From assembly GCA_900469955.1 (NCBI GenBank), contig UBYX01000001.1, positions 60,708 to 124,707 of the forward strand: a stretch of 64,000 bases of DNA, in the 5' to 3' direction. Shown piece after piece: positions 53,289 through 62,602 of this stretch. This stretch comes from Hyphomicrobiales bacterium (GTDB lineage Bacteria; Pseudomonadota; Alphaproteobacteria; Rhizobiales; Rhizobiaceae). The position numbers and the translations under genes were made by a program. Below the pieces are notes generated by a model that worked only from the letters and a program-made list of their open reading frames with translations, was not told the DNA's origin and did no database searches. How positions within the stretch are numbered: position 1 is the stretch's first letter; every line of letters begins with the position of its first letter.

Positions 53289-53681
53289 CTAGCTCAGGAC
53301 GCTCCGCACCACCACATAAAGCGCGAAGAACCCATTGGCGCAGAGCAGGCAAAACACTGCGAAGGAGCCGAGATCCTTGGCATGCCGGCCGACCGTCGAG
53401 ATTTCCGGGGAAATGCGGTCGACCAGTTCTTCGATCGCCGTGTTGAGGGATTCGACCGAGAACAGCACCAGCATCAGGATGAGGAAGACGAAATAATCGA
53501 GCGGCGACGCGCCGACCAGGGCGAAGAGCACCAGCCCGGCGGCGAAGGCTATCACCTCGTGGCGAAAGGCCTCCTCCCGCCACAGACGCCTCAACCCCTG
53601 CATCGAATAGCGCGTGGCGGCGATGACCCGGCGGATGCCGCTCGCCTTTTCGATATTGCTGTCGAACGGCGTCTTTTCCAT
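53289..53681 (-). CDS. dgkA: Diacylglycerol kinase
   Basis: 130 residues, normal for this small trimeric membrane enzyme that recycles diacylglycerol to phosphatidic acid. Three hydrophobic helices flank the signature VESLNTAIEELVDRISPE (about 75-92) with the catalytic Glu and Asn, and HAKDLGSFAVF. The start lies five bases past the cobT stop on the same strand, so it is probably co-transcribed with cobT. Confidence 0.95.
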   Translation of the reverse strand: MEKTPFDSNIEKASGIRRVIAATRYSMQGLRRLWREEAFRHEVIAFAAGLVLFALVGASPLDYFVFLILMLVLFSVESLNTAIEELVDRISPEISTVGRHAKDLGSFAVFCLLCANGFFALYVVVRSVLS

Positions 53682-53686
53682 CTGGA

Positions 53687-54706
53687 TCAGTTGCTCTTGT
53701 TGCTGACGCCGGCCTGGTCGAACGTCGCCATGCCGGAATGGCAGGCCGCGGCGGCCTTGACGATACCGGCTGCGAGTGCGGCACCGGTCCCCTCCCCGAG
53801 CCGCATGCCGAGCGCCAAGAGCGGCGTCTTGCCGAGCTTCTCGATCGCCCGCAGATGGCCGGGTTCCCCTGAGACGTGGCCGACCAGGCAGTGGTCGAGT
53901 GCGGAAGGATTGGCGGCCTTCAGGATAGAGGCCGCGGCCGTCACCACATAACCATCGAGCAGCACCGGGATTTTCTCGACGCGAGCAGCCAGGATCGCGC
54001 CGGCGATCGCCGCAATCTCACGGCCGCCCAGACGACGCAGCACTTCCAGCGGATCGGAGAGATGATCCCTGTGAAATTCCACCGCCTGCTTCACCACCGC
54101 GATTTTGCGCTCCAGCAGCTCGCCATGCGAGCCGGTGCCAGGGCCGACCCAGTCTTCCGCCGTCCCGCCGTAAAGCGCCAGATTGATCGCTGCCGCGACC
54201 GTGGTATTGCCGATCCCCATCTCGCCGATGCACAGGAGATCGGTGCCGCCGGCAATCGCTTCCATGCCGAAGGCCATGGTCGCCGCGCAATCGCGCTCGG
54301 AAAGCGCGGATTCCGTCGCGATGTCACCGGTTGGATAATCGAGCGCCAGATCGAAGATCTTCAGGCCGAGATCGTGGGTCACGCAGATCTGGTTGATCGC
54401 GGCGCCGCCGGCTGCGAAATTTTCGACCATCTGCTGTGTCACCGAGGAGGGATAGGGCGTGATGCCGTGCTTCGTGACCCCATGATTTCCGGCAAAGATT
54501 GCCACCAGAGGACGGTTGACCGCCGGCGCTCTGCCGGTCCAGGCGGCAAGCCAGAAAGCGATCTCCTCCAGCCGGCCGAGCGCGCCGGGAGGCTTGGTGA
54601 GCTGAGCGTCCCGTTCGCGCGCCGCCACGAGCGCCCGAGAATCCGGTCCCGGAAGATTGGCTAGCAAGGTGCGGAAATCGTCGAAAGGCAGGCCACTCAC
54701 GCTCAT
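53687..54706 (-). CDS. cobT: Nicotinate-nucleotide-dimethylbenzimidazole phosphoribosyltransferase
   Basis: 339 residues. It makes alpha-ribazole phosphate for the lower ligand of cobalamin. Family features are GNHGVTKHGITPYPSSVTQQMVENFAAGGAAINQ (about 93-126), CIGEMGIGNTTVAAA and, near the end, the catalytic Glu region in LALGMRLGEGTGAALAAG. In rhizobial usage the same gene is sometimes named cobU. It diverges from cobS; the 89 bases between are too short for a cobalamin riboswitch. Confidence 0.95.
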   Translation of the reverse strand: MSVSGLPFDDFRTLLANLPGPDSRALVAARERDAQLTKPPGALGRLEEIAFWLAAWTGRAPAVNRPLVAIFAGNHGVTKHGITPYPSSVTQQMVENFAAGGAAINQICVTHDLGLKIFDLALDYPTGDIATESALSERDCAATMAFGMEAIAGGTDLLCIGEMGIGNTTVAAAINLALYGGTAEDWVGPGTGSHGELLERKIAVVKQAVEFHRDHLSDPLEVLRRLGGREIAAIAGAILAARVEKIPVLLDGYVVTAAASILKAANPSALDHCLVGHVSGEPGHLRAIEKLGKTPLLALGMRLGEGTGAALAAGIVKAAAACHSGMATFDQAGVSNKSN

Positions 54707-54795
54707 GGAGATCTCTCTTGCTCTGGTCGTCCGGGTCGGCTTGTCTTTCCCGGCAAATCGCGCTTCTTTGCGTTTCTCATAGTCGGGGACTCACG

Positions 54796-55581
54796 GTGGG
54801 ACAACTGCCAAACACAAGCGAATTCGTCGCAGACCTTGCGCGCTCGATCGGTTTCCTGAGCCGTCTGCCGGTGCCGGACCGTTTCTTCAAGGGCGAGGAC
54901 GGCTCGATCTCGCGCGCCGTCCGGGCCTTTCCCGCGGCCGGGTTCGCGATCGCAGCCCTGCCCGCCCTCGTCCTTTTCCTCTTCGCACCCGGCGATGCCC
55001 TGACTGCAAGCCTTATCGCGCTCGCGCTTCTGGCGCTTCTGACGGGAGCGCTCCACGAAGACGGCCTTGCGGATGCGGCCGATGGTCTCGGCGGTGGGCG
55101 GGACAAGGAACATGCGCTCGTCATCATGAAGGATAGCCGCATCGGCAGCTACGGCGTGATCGCGCTTGTTCTTTCCTTCGGGCTGCGCGCGAGCGCGCTT
55201 GCCGGCCTTTCGCGTCACGAGCCGGCGGCGGGTGCTCTTGCCGTGCTCGCCGCTGCGGCCGTCAGCCGGGCGCTGATGGTCGCGCACTGGCACGCGCTGC
55301 CATCCGCCCGGGAGGCAGGAGTGGCGGCCAGCGCGGGTCTGCCCAGGACAGCCGCACGCAATGTCGCGCTCTTCAGTGGCGCCGTCTTGGCCTTTGTCCT
55401 CCTGGTACCCGTTTTGGGGCTGCCCAAGGTTCTTCTGTCGCTGATCGTCGCCGGCGCCCTCTGCTACGGTTTTACCCGTTATGTGCGCAGCAAGCTCGAG
55501 GGCCATACGGGCGATACGATCGGGGCCAGTCAACAACTCTGCGAGATCGGCATGCTTGCCACCCTTGCTCTCGTCCTCTGA
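54796..55581 (+). CDS. cobS: Cobalamin synthase (adenosylcobinamide-GDP ribazoletransferase)
   Basis: 261 residues of a polytopic membrane enzyme that joins adenosylcobinamide-GDP with alpha-ribazole, completing the cobalamin nucleotide loop. Signature regions are GFLSRLPVPD (about 17-26) and the metal-binding GALHEDGLADAADGLGGGRDKEHAL, then MKDSRIGSYG. It starts with GTG at 54796 after CGGGGAC. The longer frame from 54718 is rejected. A DUF1289 gene follows 19 bases later. Confidence 0.94.
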   Translation: MGQLPNTSEFVADLARSIGFLSRLPVPDRFFKGEDGSISRAVRAFPAAGFAIAALPALVLFLFAPGDALTASLIALALLALLTGALHEDGLADAADGLGGGRDKEHALVIMKDSRIGSYGVIALVLSFGLRASALAGLSRHEPAAGALAVLAAAAVSRALMVAHWHALPSAREAGVAASAGLPRTAARNVALFSGAVLAFVLLVPVLGLPKVLLSLIVAGALCYGFTRYVRSKLEGHTGDTIGASQQLCEIGMLATLALVL

Positions 55582-55600
55582 ACCCACGATATAGAGTGGC

Positions 55601-55822
55601 ATGATTTCACCCTGCATCCTCGTCTGCTCCATCGACATCAAGACCGGCTACTGCTTCGGCTGCGGGCGCACGCGCGAGGAAATCGCCGCCTGGATGGACT
55701 ACACGGACGCCGAACGGCTCGCGCTGATGGAAACATTGCCCGCACGGCTCGAGACCGTCGAACGGAAGCCTCGCCGGGAAACGAAACGCCAGCGTTTGGC
55801 CAGGGAGCGCTACGACGCATGA
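55601..55822 (+). CDS. DUF1289 protein
   Basis: 73 residues. The fold has the family's Cys pattern: SPCILVCSIDIKTGYCFGCGRTREEIAAW, with four Cys that could bind iron or zinc. The C-terminus is basic. It sits between cobS and the aspartic protease gene, overlapping the latter by four bases. Function is unknown. Confidence 0.88.
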   Translation: MISPCILVCSIDIKTGYCFGCGRTREEIAAWMDYTDAERLALMETLPARLETVERKPRRETKRQRLARERYDA

Positions 55823-56523
55823 ACGCCCTCACGCTCATCCTCCTCGTCCTCGGCGCTGGACTTGCATTGCTGATCTTCAATCATGACGCGGGTCAGACTT
55901 TTGGCATCGCGAACGACGATTTCGGACAGATCGTCTATCTGCTGCCGATAGCAGGTCTGCTGTCGGTCGGGATTCTCTCCGGCCGCCGCGGCACATCCAG
56001 CGAGGTGCTGCGCAACATCGCCATCTGGCTGCTGATCGTGCTTGGGCTGGTTGCCGCCTATCTCTATCGCGACGACGCCCGCAGTTTCGGCGCGCGTATG
56101 ACCGCAGGCCTGCTGCCCGGCACCGCGGTCTCGGTGACCACCAGCGAGGGCGGCAACGAGGTCATCATCCACAAGACGCGCGGCAGCCATTTCCAGACCA
56201 ATGTCCGCGTCGACGGCAAGGTGCTGCCGATGCTTGTCGATACGGGAGCCAGCACCGTAGTGCTCTCCTATGAAGACGCCCGGGCGATCGGTCTTGATCC
56301 GCAGGCTCTCGATTTTTCGGTCAGCGTCATGACGGCCAATGGCCGCGCCATGGCCGCGCCCGTTCGCCTCGACGAGATCGCCATAGGACCCATTGCCAGA
56401 AAGAACATCCGCGCCATGGTCGCAGAGGAAGGACGGCTTGATGAAAGCCTGCTCGGCATGAGCTTCCTCTCCACCCTCGGTTCCCTGCAGATGCAGACCG
56501 ACGAGCTGCGGCTGAGGGATTAA
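55819..56523 (+). CDS. TIGR02281-family membrane aspartic protease
   Basis: 234 residues. Three hydrophobic helices (about 2-20, 32-50 and 60-80) place the C-terminal retroviral-type aspartic protease domain outside the membrane. Its active-site motif is MLVDTGASTVVLSYEDA near 136-152, with the single catalytic Asp that needs dimerisation, and LGMSFLSTLG as the second conserved block. Physiological target is unknown. A poor hairpin (56529-56557) lies just past the stop. Confidence 0.88.
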   Translation: MNALTLILLVLGAGLALLIFNHDAGQTFGIANDDFGQIVYLLPIAGLLSVGILSGRRGTSSEVLRNIAIWLLIVLGLVAAYLYRDDARSFGARMTAGLLPGTAVSVTTSEGGNEVIIHKTRGSHFQTNVRVDGKVLPMLVDTGASTVVLSYEDARAIGLDPQALDFSVSVMTANGRAMAAPVRLDEIAIGPIARKNIRAMVAEEGRLDESLLGMSFLSTLGSLQMQTDELRLRD

Positions 56524-56690
56524 AAATAGCTGCGACGTCCTATTGAGCTGTCGCAGCGAATACAGGGCCTAGACTCGACACCTGCGGCTTTGCCTTTCTT
56601 CAGGCATTTTCCGTTCCCGAGTTTCTTATCCGAAGGCCTTCATCTCATGTTGCTCATCGCGAGCAGTATTCAAATTCTCCGCCCGCGCAG

Positions 56691-57074
56691 TCATTCTTCC
56701 TCACGTGTCTCCAACGACGCACCGGGAAGGTAAAGCTGGACGGGCCGGATCTCGTAGACGGCAGTCGGATTGGCACGGCGCAGGTCCTGTGCGGCGGCGA
56801 TTGCAGCGTCGAGTGTCGGAAAGTCCACAACATAGAGGCCGAGAAGCTGTTCCTTCGTCTCCGCAAAAGGTCCGTCGGTCACCACGCCTGCCCCTTCGCC
56901 GCGCAATGTAACGGCGCTTTTGGTGGGCCCGAGCCGTGCAGCAGGTCCAAGAGATTTCTGTTGCACGAGCCGGTCGTTGACCTTCAGGAGCTCGTCCATC
57001 AGCTTCGCATCCTCCTCCTTGCTCCAGGATTGAACCACACCTTCTTCGTGATAGGCCAAAATAGCATAATACAT
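56691..57074 (-). CDS. YciI-like (YCII) domain protein
   Basis: 127 residues of the dimeric ferredoxin-like YCII fold: MYYAILAYHEE at the start, and DGPFAETKEQLLGLYVVDFPTLDAAIAAA, which is the family's DGPFxExKE signature. Members often act beside sigma factors of the ECF41/42 type, but none is adjacent here. The ATG at 57074 has GGGGGAG upstream. It is 66 bases from the AraC gene on the same strand. Confidence 0.87.
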   Translation of the reverse strand: MYYAILAYHEEGVVQSWSKEEDAKLMDELLKVNDRLVQQKSLGPAARLGPTKSAVTLRGEGAGVVTDGPFAETKEQLLGLYVVDFPTLDAAIAAAQDLRRANPTAVYEIRPVQLYLPGASLETREEE

Positions 57075-57140
57075 GCGAGTCTCCCCCAATAACGACATAT
57101 ACCTATCACGGCCATAGGCAACGTGGGTAACAGATGCAGT

Positions 57141-58121
57141 TCAACCCAGATCCCGAACAGTTTCCTCGCCATCAACCTTTTTTCTGAACTGGCTCGGTGA
57201 GGCGCCGATGATGCGCTTGAAGGCGCGGCTGAACGAGGCTTCTGCGTCGTAGCCCAGACGCTCGGCGACGACGGAAACCCGCATGCCCTTTCCGAGCCAT
57301 TGGCGCGCCTGGTGCATGCGCACGCGTGCCACGTACCGCGCCGGCGTTTCGCCGACCACCCGGAGAAACCGCTCCGCAAATCCGGAGCGGGATACGCCCA
57401 TAATCCGCGCCAGGGCCGCCACGCTCCAGTCCCGTTCCGGCTGCAGGTGAATGGCCGCCAGCACCCGGCCGACCTCCGGATTGCGCACCGCCGCGATCCA
57501 GCCTGTCGTGTCGCCGCAACCGTGTTCGACCCAGGTGCGGATCAGGGTGGCGGTGAGAACGTCCGCAAGGCGCGCCAGAATTCCGCCGGCACCGACACGG
57601 TCCATCTCCACCTCCCGAGCCATCGCATCGAGGAGATGGGGGATGGACGGCTCGTTCCTGGCAAGATCGCTGGTCAGCATTGCCTCGGGCATGAGCTGCA
57701 AAAGCGGATGAAGCTTGTCGATATTGAAGCGCATCGAAGCCGTGAGTGCTACCGTGCCGCCGCGGGCATCGGCGCATTGCACGTCGAACACTCCCTGACA
57801 GACTTCCTTGCGGCCGAACCGGTCGAAGGGGAGAGCCAGAATGCCGGGCGCGCTCGCCAGCACATGCGCGTCACCGCGCGGCAGAAGCGCTGCATCGCCC
57901 GGCCGTAACGCGAGCCACTCCCCCGAAGGCGTCTGCAGCCATGCGGAGCCCGACGAGATGAAATGGAACCGCGCCGCCTCCTGGGCCGGAAACGACGTCG
58001 CCCACGGCTCAGCCAGCCTGCAGCGACCGTATTCGACGCCGTCGAGCCGCAGCCCGCGCAACATCTCGGTCAGCGGATCGGTCAGGGCTATGGGTTCAGT
58101 TTTGGACGAACGGTCAAGCAT
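57141..58121 (-). CDS. AraC-family transcriptional regulator with cupin sensor
   Basis: 326 residues. The N-terminal cupin (AraC_binding_2/cupin_6 type, about 30-200) begins FHFISSGSAWLQTPSGEWLALRPGDAALLPRGDAH. The C-terminal pair of HTHs is WSVAALARIMGVSRSGFAERFLRVVG and MRVSVVAERLGYDAEASFSRAFKRIIG. It is intact, in contrast with the interrupted copy at 48519. It diverges from an MFS gene 97 bases away and probably controls it. Start at 58121. Confidence 0.93.
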   Translation of the reverse strand: MLDRSSKTEPIALTDPLTEMLRGLRLDGVEYGRCRLAEPWATSFPAQEAARFHFISSGSAWLQTPSGEWLALRPGDAALLPRGDAHVLASAPGILALPFDRFGRKEVCQGVFDVQCADARGGTVALTASMRFNIDKLHPLLQLMPEAMLTSDLARNEPSIPHLLDAMAREVEMDRVGAGGILARLADVLTATLIRTWVEHGCGDTTGWIAAVRNPEVGRVLAAIHLQPERDWSVAALARIMGVSRSGFAERFLRVVGETPARYVARVRMHQARQWLGKGMRVSVVAERLGYDAEASFSRAFKRIIGASPSQFRKKVDGEETVRDLG

Positions 58122-58218
58122 GTCGGACTTTCTAGCATGGAAACTACAGCCTGTCACGCCTACGTCTGGTCAACCCGATCGGGGAACTGTGCCACCTCCC
58201 AACACAGGAACATGAACC

Positions 58219-59436
58219 ATGACGGACAGCACTTTCGAAGAGGACGATCGCCTGGGCGATACGTCCAGCTCCGACACCAGGGCCCGGTGGGATGCGGTCA
58301 TCTCGCTCGCCCTCGGCGTCTTCGGGCTCGTGACGGCGGAATTCCTGCCGGCGAGCCTGCTCACCCCCATCTCAGCCGATCTCGGCATCAGTTCCGGCAC
58401 CGCCGGCCAGACGGTGACGGTGACGGCCGTCGTCGCAGCGTTCGCCGGCCCCGGCGTCGTCATCGGCACGCGCAATCTCGACCGGCGTTGGACGCTGTTC
58501 GGGCTGAGCGCCCTCCTCATCATCTCCTGCGCATTGGCCGCGCTTGCCAACGGCTTGCCGCTGCTCCTCGTATCGCGCGTCCTGCTCGGGATCGGGCTTG
58601 GCGGCTTCTGGGCCATGTCAGGGGCGCTTGCCATGCGGCTCGTCCCGCTCGACCACCTGCCGCGCGCCATGGCGATGATCTTCACCGGCGTATCGGTGGC
58701 GACGGTCGCCGCCGCACCGCTCGGCGCCTATATCGGCTCCACCCTTGGATGGCGGGCGGCCTTCGTGCTGGCAGGCGCGGTCGGTGTGCTGGCGCTCGTC
58801 GCGCAGGCCGTCACCATGCCCTCGCTGCCACCCGCCGGACATGCCGGACTCGGCACGCTTGCGGCTGTCCTGAAGCGGCCGAAGATCCGCATCGGGCTCT
58901 TGGCGACTCTTCTCATCGTCGCCGGCCATTTCGCAGGCTTCACCTATATCCGCCCCTATCTGGAAGAGGTTCCGCGGCTTGACGTCGAGATGATCTCGCT
59001 CGTCCTGCTCGCCTTCGGCATCGGCGGCTTCTTCGGCAATATCGTCGGCGGCATGATTACCGAGCGCAGCGCGACGCTCGGCGTCGTCTTCGCCTCCGGG
59101 CTTATCGCGCTCACCGCCGTGATCCTCGTTTCAGCCGGCGTTTCGTTCACGGCGTCCGCCGTCGCGGTCACCTTGTGGGGTTTTGCCTTCGGGGCGCTGC
59201 CGGTCAGCATCCAGAGCTATATCACCCGGGCGGCGTCCGACGAGGCGGAAAGCGCCGGCGCCCTGCTGCTGACGACCTTCCAGATCGCCATTTCCAGCGG
59301 CGCCGTGCTCGGCGGGCTGCTGATCGACGCCCAGGGTCCGCTCGGCGTCATGACCTTCCTCGGCGTCGCATCCATCCTGGGCGCGTCCGTCATGGTTGCG
59401 CGCGGCGGGCGCCAGCTCCAGCTCAGCGAGGGCTGA
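58219..59436 (+). CDS. MFS transporter, arabinose-efflux/DHA1-like
   Basis: 405 residues with twelve helices. Typical segments are FGLVTAEFLPASLLTPISADLGISSGTAGQ (helix 1 region), LLGIGLGGFWAMSGALAMRLVP and GFTYIRPYLEE. Such proteins export sugars or drugs. It lies divergent from the AraC regulator, which is the likely controller. ATG at 58219, after a CACAGGAACATGAACC leader. Convergent with the ABC-2 permease gene. Confidence 0.92.
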   Translation: MTDSTFEEDDRLGDTSSSDTRARWDAVISLALGVFGLVTAEFLPASLLTPISADLGISSGTAGQTVTVTAVVAAFAGPGVVIGTRNLDRRWTLFGLSALLIISCALAALANGLPLLLVSRVLLGIGLGGFWAMSGALAMRLVPLDHLPRAMAMIFTGVSVATVAAAPLGAYIGSTLGWRAAFVLAGAVGVLALVAQAVTMPSLPPAGHAGLGTLAAVLKRPKIRIGLLATLLIVAGHFAGFTYIRPYLEEVPRLDVEMISLVLLAFGIGGFFGNIVGGMITERSATLGVVFASGLIALTAVILVSAGVSFTASAVAVTLWGFAFGALPVSIQSYITRAASDEAESAGALLLTTFQIAISSGAVLGGLLIDAQGPLGVMTFLGVASILGASVMVARGGRQLQLSEG

Positions 59437-59458
59437 CCTGACGACATACCGGCTGCGG

Positions 59459-60220
59459 TCAGCTCCGCAGCCGGTAGCCGGTGTGGAAGATCCAGCCGAG
59501 AATGGAAAGGCATATGGCCAGGAACAGGCCCACCATGCCAAGACTGAGCAACGGGTTGACGTCGGCGATCTCGTAAAAACTCCACCGGAAGCCGCTGACC
59601 AGATAGAGCACCGGATTGAAATGGCTGACCGCCTGCCAGAAGGGCGGCAGCATGTCGATCGAGTAGAAGCTGCCCCCCAGGAAGGTCAGCGGCGGCACCA
59701 CCAGCATCGGCACGATGTTGAGCTGCTCGAAATTCTTGGCCCAGATGCCGATGATGAAGCCGAACAGGCTGAACGTGACGGCCGTCAGCACCAGGAAAAC
59801 GGCCATCACGAAGGGGTGGGCGATCGAAATGTCGACGAAGAAGGACGCCGTCGCCAGAATGATCAAGCCGATGATCAGCCCTTTGCTGGCCGCCGCCCCC
59901 ACGTAGCCGATCAGGATCTCCGTCATGGCGACGGGTGCCGACAGGATTTCGTAGATCGTGCCGGTGAATTTCGGGAAATAGATGCCGATCGAGCCGTTGC
60001 CGATGCATTGCGTCAGGAGCGTCAGCATGATCAGCCCCGGCGTGATGAAGGAGCCATAGGAGACGCCCTCGATCGACTGGATGCGGGAGCCGATCGCCGT
60101 ACCGAAGACGATGAAATAGAGGGAGGTGGTGATGACCGGCGATATGACGCTCTGCAGCAGGGTGCGCCGCATGCGGGCCATCTCGAAGAAATAGATCGAC
60201 TTTATTGCCTCGACGTTCAT
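59459..60220 (-). CDS. ABC-2 exporter permease
   Basis: 253 residues with six membrane helices. The sequence [36 protein letters not shown] at the N-terminus and [39 protein letters not shown] in the last third match ABC-2 permeases. Overlaps the ATP-binding subunit by four bases. It exports drugs or lipids; not determined. Confidence 0.92.
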   Translation of the reverse strand: MNVEAIKSIYFFEMARMRRTLLQSVISPVITTSLYFIVFGTAIGSRIQSIEGVSYGSFITPGLIMLTLLTQCIGNGSIGIYFPKFTGTIYEILSAPVAMTEILIGYVGAAASKGLIIGLIILATASFFVDISIAHPFVMAVFLVLTAVTFSLFGFIIGIWAKNFEQLNIVPMLVVPPLTFLGGSFYSIDMLPPFWQAVSHFNPVLYLVSGFRWSFYEIADVNPLLSLGMVGLFLAICLSILGWIFHTGYRLRS

Positions 60221-61143
60221 GCCTGTTCTCCCACCAGCGCGACAAAAATGTCCTCTAGCGAACTCTGCCGCGTGGAAAGATCGCGGAAATGAATGTTCTC
60301 TGCCTGCAGCATAGAGAGGAGCGAAGCGATACTGCCGTCCCCCTCCTCGCCCTGGTATTCGTGAAGCAGCGCCGCGCCGTCTTCGGAAAGCGTCAAATTG
60401 TAGGGCGAAAGGCTGTCCGGCAGGATCTTCAGCGGCTCGGCAAGCTCCAGCCGGAGCTGCTTGCGTCCGAGCTTCTTCATCAGAGCCGTCTTCTCCTCGA
60501 TCAACAGCAGCTTGCCACCGTTGATGACGCCGACCCGATCAGCGATCTCCTCCGCTTCCTCGATGTAATGGGTGGTGAGGATGATGGTTACGCCGTTCTC
60601 CCTCAGCCTTTCGACCACCTGCCACATTTCGCGGCGCAGGTTGACGTCGACGCCGGCGGTCGGTTCGTCGAGGAACAATATCTGCGGTTCGTGCGCCAGC
60701 GCCTTGGCGATCAGAACGCGTCGCTTCATGCCGCCGGAAAGTTCGCGCAGCATATTGTCCTTCTTTGCCCAGAGGGACAGGTCCTTGAGGACGCTTTCGA
60801 CGAGTTCGGGGTTCGGCTTCTTGCCGTGCACGCCGCGGGAAAAACTGACGGTGTTCCACACCGTCTCGAACATGTCGGTCGTCAGTTCCTGCGGCACCAG
60901 CCCGATCATTGACCGTGTCTGGCGGAAATCCCGCACCACGTCATAGCCGCCGACCAGCACCTTGCCGCCCGATGGATTGACCAATCCGCAGACGATCGAG
61001 ATCAGCGTCGTCTTGCCGGCGCCGTTCGGCCCGAGCAAAGCAAGGATCTCGCCTTCCTCGATCTCCAGGTCGATACCTTTCAGCGCTTCAAAACCGTTGC
61101 CGTAGGTTTTGGTGAGATTTTGGATAGAAACAACGGAAGCCAT
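60217..61143 (-). CDS. ABC-2 exporter ATP-binding protein
   Basis: 308 residues. Walker A is [13 protein letters not shown] near 36-48, the signature [16 protein letters not shown] near 136-151 and Walker [13 protein letters not shown] near 158-169, with the switch His in [14 protein letters not shown]. The long C-terminal tail (about 230-308) is typical of the DrrA/ABC-2 exporter group. ATG at 61143 chosen, as the frame back to 61314 lacks family similarity. Operon of two with the permease. Confidence 0.94.
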   Translation of the reverse strand: MASVVSIQNLTKTYGNGFEALKGIDLEIEEGEILALLGPNGAGKTTLISIVCGLVNPSGGKVLVGGYDVVRDFRQTRSMIGLVPQELTTDMFETVWNTVSFSRGVHGKKPNPELVESVLKDLSLWAKKDNMLRELSGGMKRRVLIAKALAHEPQILFLDEPTAGVDVNLRREMWQVVERLRENGVTIILTTHYIEEAEEIADRVGVINGGKLLLIEEKTALMKKLGRKQLRLELAEPLKILPDSLSPYNLTLSEDGAALLHEYQGEEGDGSIASLLSMLQAENIHFRDLSTRQSSLEDIFVALVGEQA

Positions 61144-61594
61144 GCGAACGGGTCTTTGCGGATTCGATTTGCGAGAAGTGCCGCCAATATAGGCAGCCCT
61201 TTCCTCGAAACCATCCCTGCCCGGGCGAATATTGCGTTCGCTTTTCTTGACCAATCGCTGCGGGCGGTCATCGCCGCAAAAGACAATCGGCAAGCTGATG
61301 CCGAAGATACACACGAGAACCCGTCAGCCGCATTTCCTGCAAAGGTTGTCATTTTCCCGTGACGTTCATGCAGCATTGTGTCGCCAGGCAAGCAACGGTC
61401 CCGCTTTCCCGCCGCACTCACCCCTTGCGTGACCGGCATGTTTCAGATCTTCGTTTTTCGCTTGCCTAATTGGTTCTGACATTGCGTAAGAGAGTTCATT
61501 TCGGAGGCATGGCTGCTCCCCGCAAGTCGATCTCCGCCCTGGCCGGCTTCAGTGCCGGCTTCTTTTTTTGTGCGGGCTTAGAGAGTGAACCTCG
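61144..61594. other. 451-base gap between the ABC exporter and the GST gene
   Basis: No coding frame is convincing. A good intrinsic terminator on the plus strand (61541-61569) has no gene before it on that strand. A GGAGG at 61502-61506 followed by an ATG at 61509 could start a 40-codon frame, but that frame runs through the terminator. Confidence 0.5.
61541..61569 (+). terminator. Isolated intrinsic terminator, possible end of a small RNA
   Basis: GGCCGGC (61541-61547) and GCCGGCT (61554-61560) form a stem around TTCAGT, followed by TCTTTTTTT. The gene to its left reads away from it and the GST gene ends at 61595 on the other strand, so no known transcript should end here. A short transcript starting in 61440-61500 would fit; a CTTGCC at 61461 with a weak GCGTAA 17 bases on is the only promoter-like pair. 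Confidence 0.5.
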
Positions 61595-62245
61595 TCAGCC
61601 GGTCGATAGGGCGGTGAAGACAGCCAATTGAGCCTCGAAGGCCCGCTTGTACGCGGACCGCGCTTCGCCGCGGGCAACGTAGGCGGAGAGGTTTGGATAC
61701 TCCTCCAGCAGATCCGATCCCTTCAGCCTGAGCAGCACCGAGACCATCAGCAGGTCGCCGGCGCTGAAGGCGCCATCGAGCCAGGCGGCATCGCCGAGGC
61801 GACTGGAAAGACCGCTGAGCCGCATCCGGATGTTTTCCTCAAGGACGCGCAGGCGCTGCTCGTACCACGGTTCATCGCGCTCGAGGATTCGCGTGAGCGC
61901 GCGATCGAAGATCGGCGGCTCCACCGTGTTGAGCGCGGCGAACATCCAGGCGATCGCACGCGCCCGGGCATTCCCATCGTCCGGCAGCAGGCCCGCATGG
62001 CGCTCGGCGATATGGAACACGATCGCCCCGGATTCGAACAGGGCAAGATCGCCTTCCTCATAGGTCGGGATCTGCCCGAAGGGATGAAGTGCCAGATGCG
62101 CGGGCTCCTTCAGCGATTTGAACGAAACAAGACGAACGTCGTAAGGCTGGCCCACCTCTTCGAGCGCCCAGCGAACGCGCATGTCACGCGCCAGACCCTT
62201 GCCTCTGTCGGGCGACCGTTCGAAGGCGGTAATAGTGATAGTCAT
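61595..62245 (-). CDS. Glutathione S-transferase family protein
   Basis: 216 residues. The thioredoxin-like N-terminal domain has RWALEEVGQPYDVRLVSFKSLKEPAHLALHPFGQIPTYEEGDLALFESGAIVFHIAE, with the cis-Pro and the ES pair that binds glutathione. The helical C-domain includes AWLDGAFSAGDLLMVSVLL. Ser9 or Ser11 might be catalytic. Start at 62245 after GGAGAGCAGCA. Substrate unknown. Confidence 0.92.
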   Translation of the reverse strand: MTITITAFERSPDRGKGLARDMRVRWALEEVGQPYDVRLVSFKSLKEPAHLALHPFGQIPTYEEGDLALFESGAIVFHIAERHAGLLPDDGNARARAIAWMFAALNTVEPPIFDRALTRILERDEPWYEQRLRVLEENIRMRLSGLSSRLGDAAWLDGAFSAGDLLMVSVLLRLKGSDLLEEYPNLSAYVARGEARSAYKRAFEAQLAVFTALSTG

Positions 62246-62341
62246 TGCTGCTCTCCATAGCCTGTCCGTCTTGAAGACGACCGGCTAAGCGAGGTTCCGA
62301 CATAAGGTGTTGGGGTAGAGCCACGAAGTCGAGTCGGTGGA

Positions 62342-62602
62342 TCAGAGGCGCACGTTCCTCGCCCCACCGAACAGACGAGATCGGCCCTCCTGGTCGATGT
62401 GCAGATCCACGCCGAATTCGTCCACCGCGAGCGTGAGTTTGTCCACCTTGTCGAACTGCTGCACCGTCTCATCGAGCACCGCGTCCGCCAGGTGTTTGGT
62501 GGTCACCGTCAAGTGACCGCGACTGTGCAGAAGGTGGATGTGTTTCAGGATCCCCCTCCCCATCTCGAAATAGAATTCGCTCTCCAACCGTTCCAACGTC
62601 AT
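62342..62602 (-). CDS. Small protein of unknown function
   Basis: 86 residues, without a family I recognise. It shows coding-like character: a regular mix of charged and hydrophobic residues (LESEFYFEMGRGILKHIHLLHSRGHL and DKVDKLTLAVDEFGVDLHIDQEGR), with an ATG at 62602 preceded by GGGGGCG. An in-frame ATG seven codons earlier is possible. It stands alone between the GST and MmcQ/YjbR genes in a segment that otherwise lacks genes. It may be a remnant of a longer gene. Confidence 0.45.
   Translation of the reverse strand: MTLERLESEFYFEMGRGILKHIHLLHSRGHLTVTTKHLADAVLDETVQQFDKVDKLTLAVDEFGVDLHIDQEGRSRLFGGARNVRL

Noticed and set aside
54707-54795. Cobalamin riboswitch between cobT and cobS
   Set aside because: The 89-base gap is shorter than the roughly 200-base element and I see no B12-box-like sequence; neither gene seems to be riboswitch-controlled here.
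61509-61631. 40-codon frame with a GGAGG ribosome binding site near the GST gene
   Set aside because: It runs through a strong intrinsic terminator and overlaps the end of the convergent GST gene; the protein has no recognisable feature.
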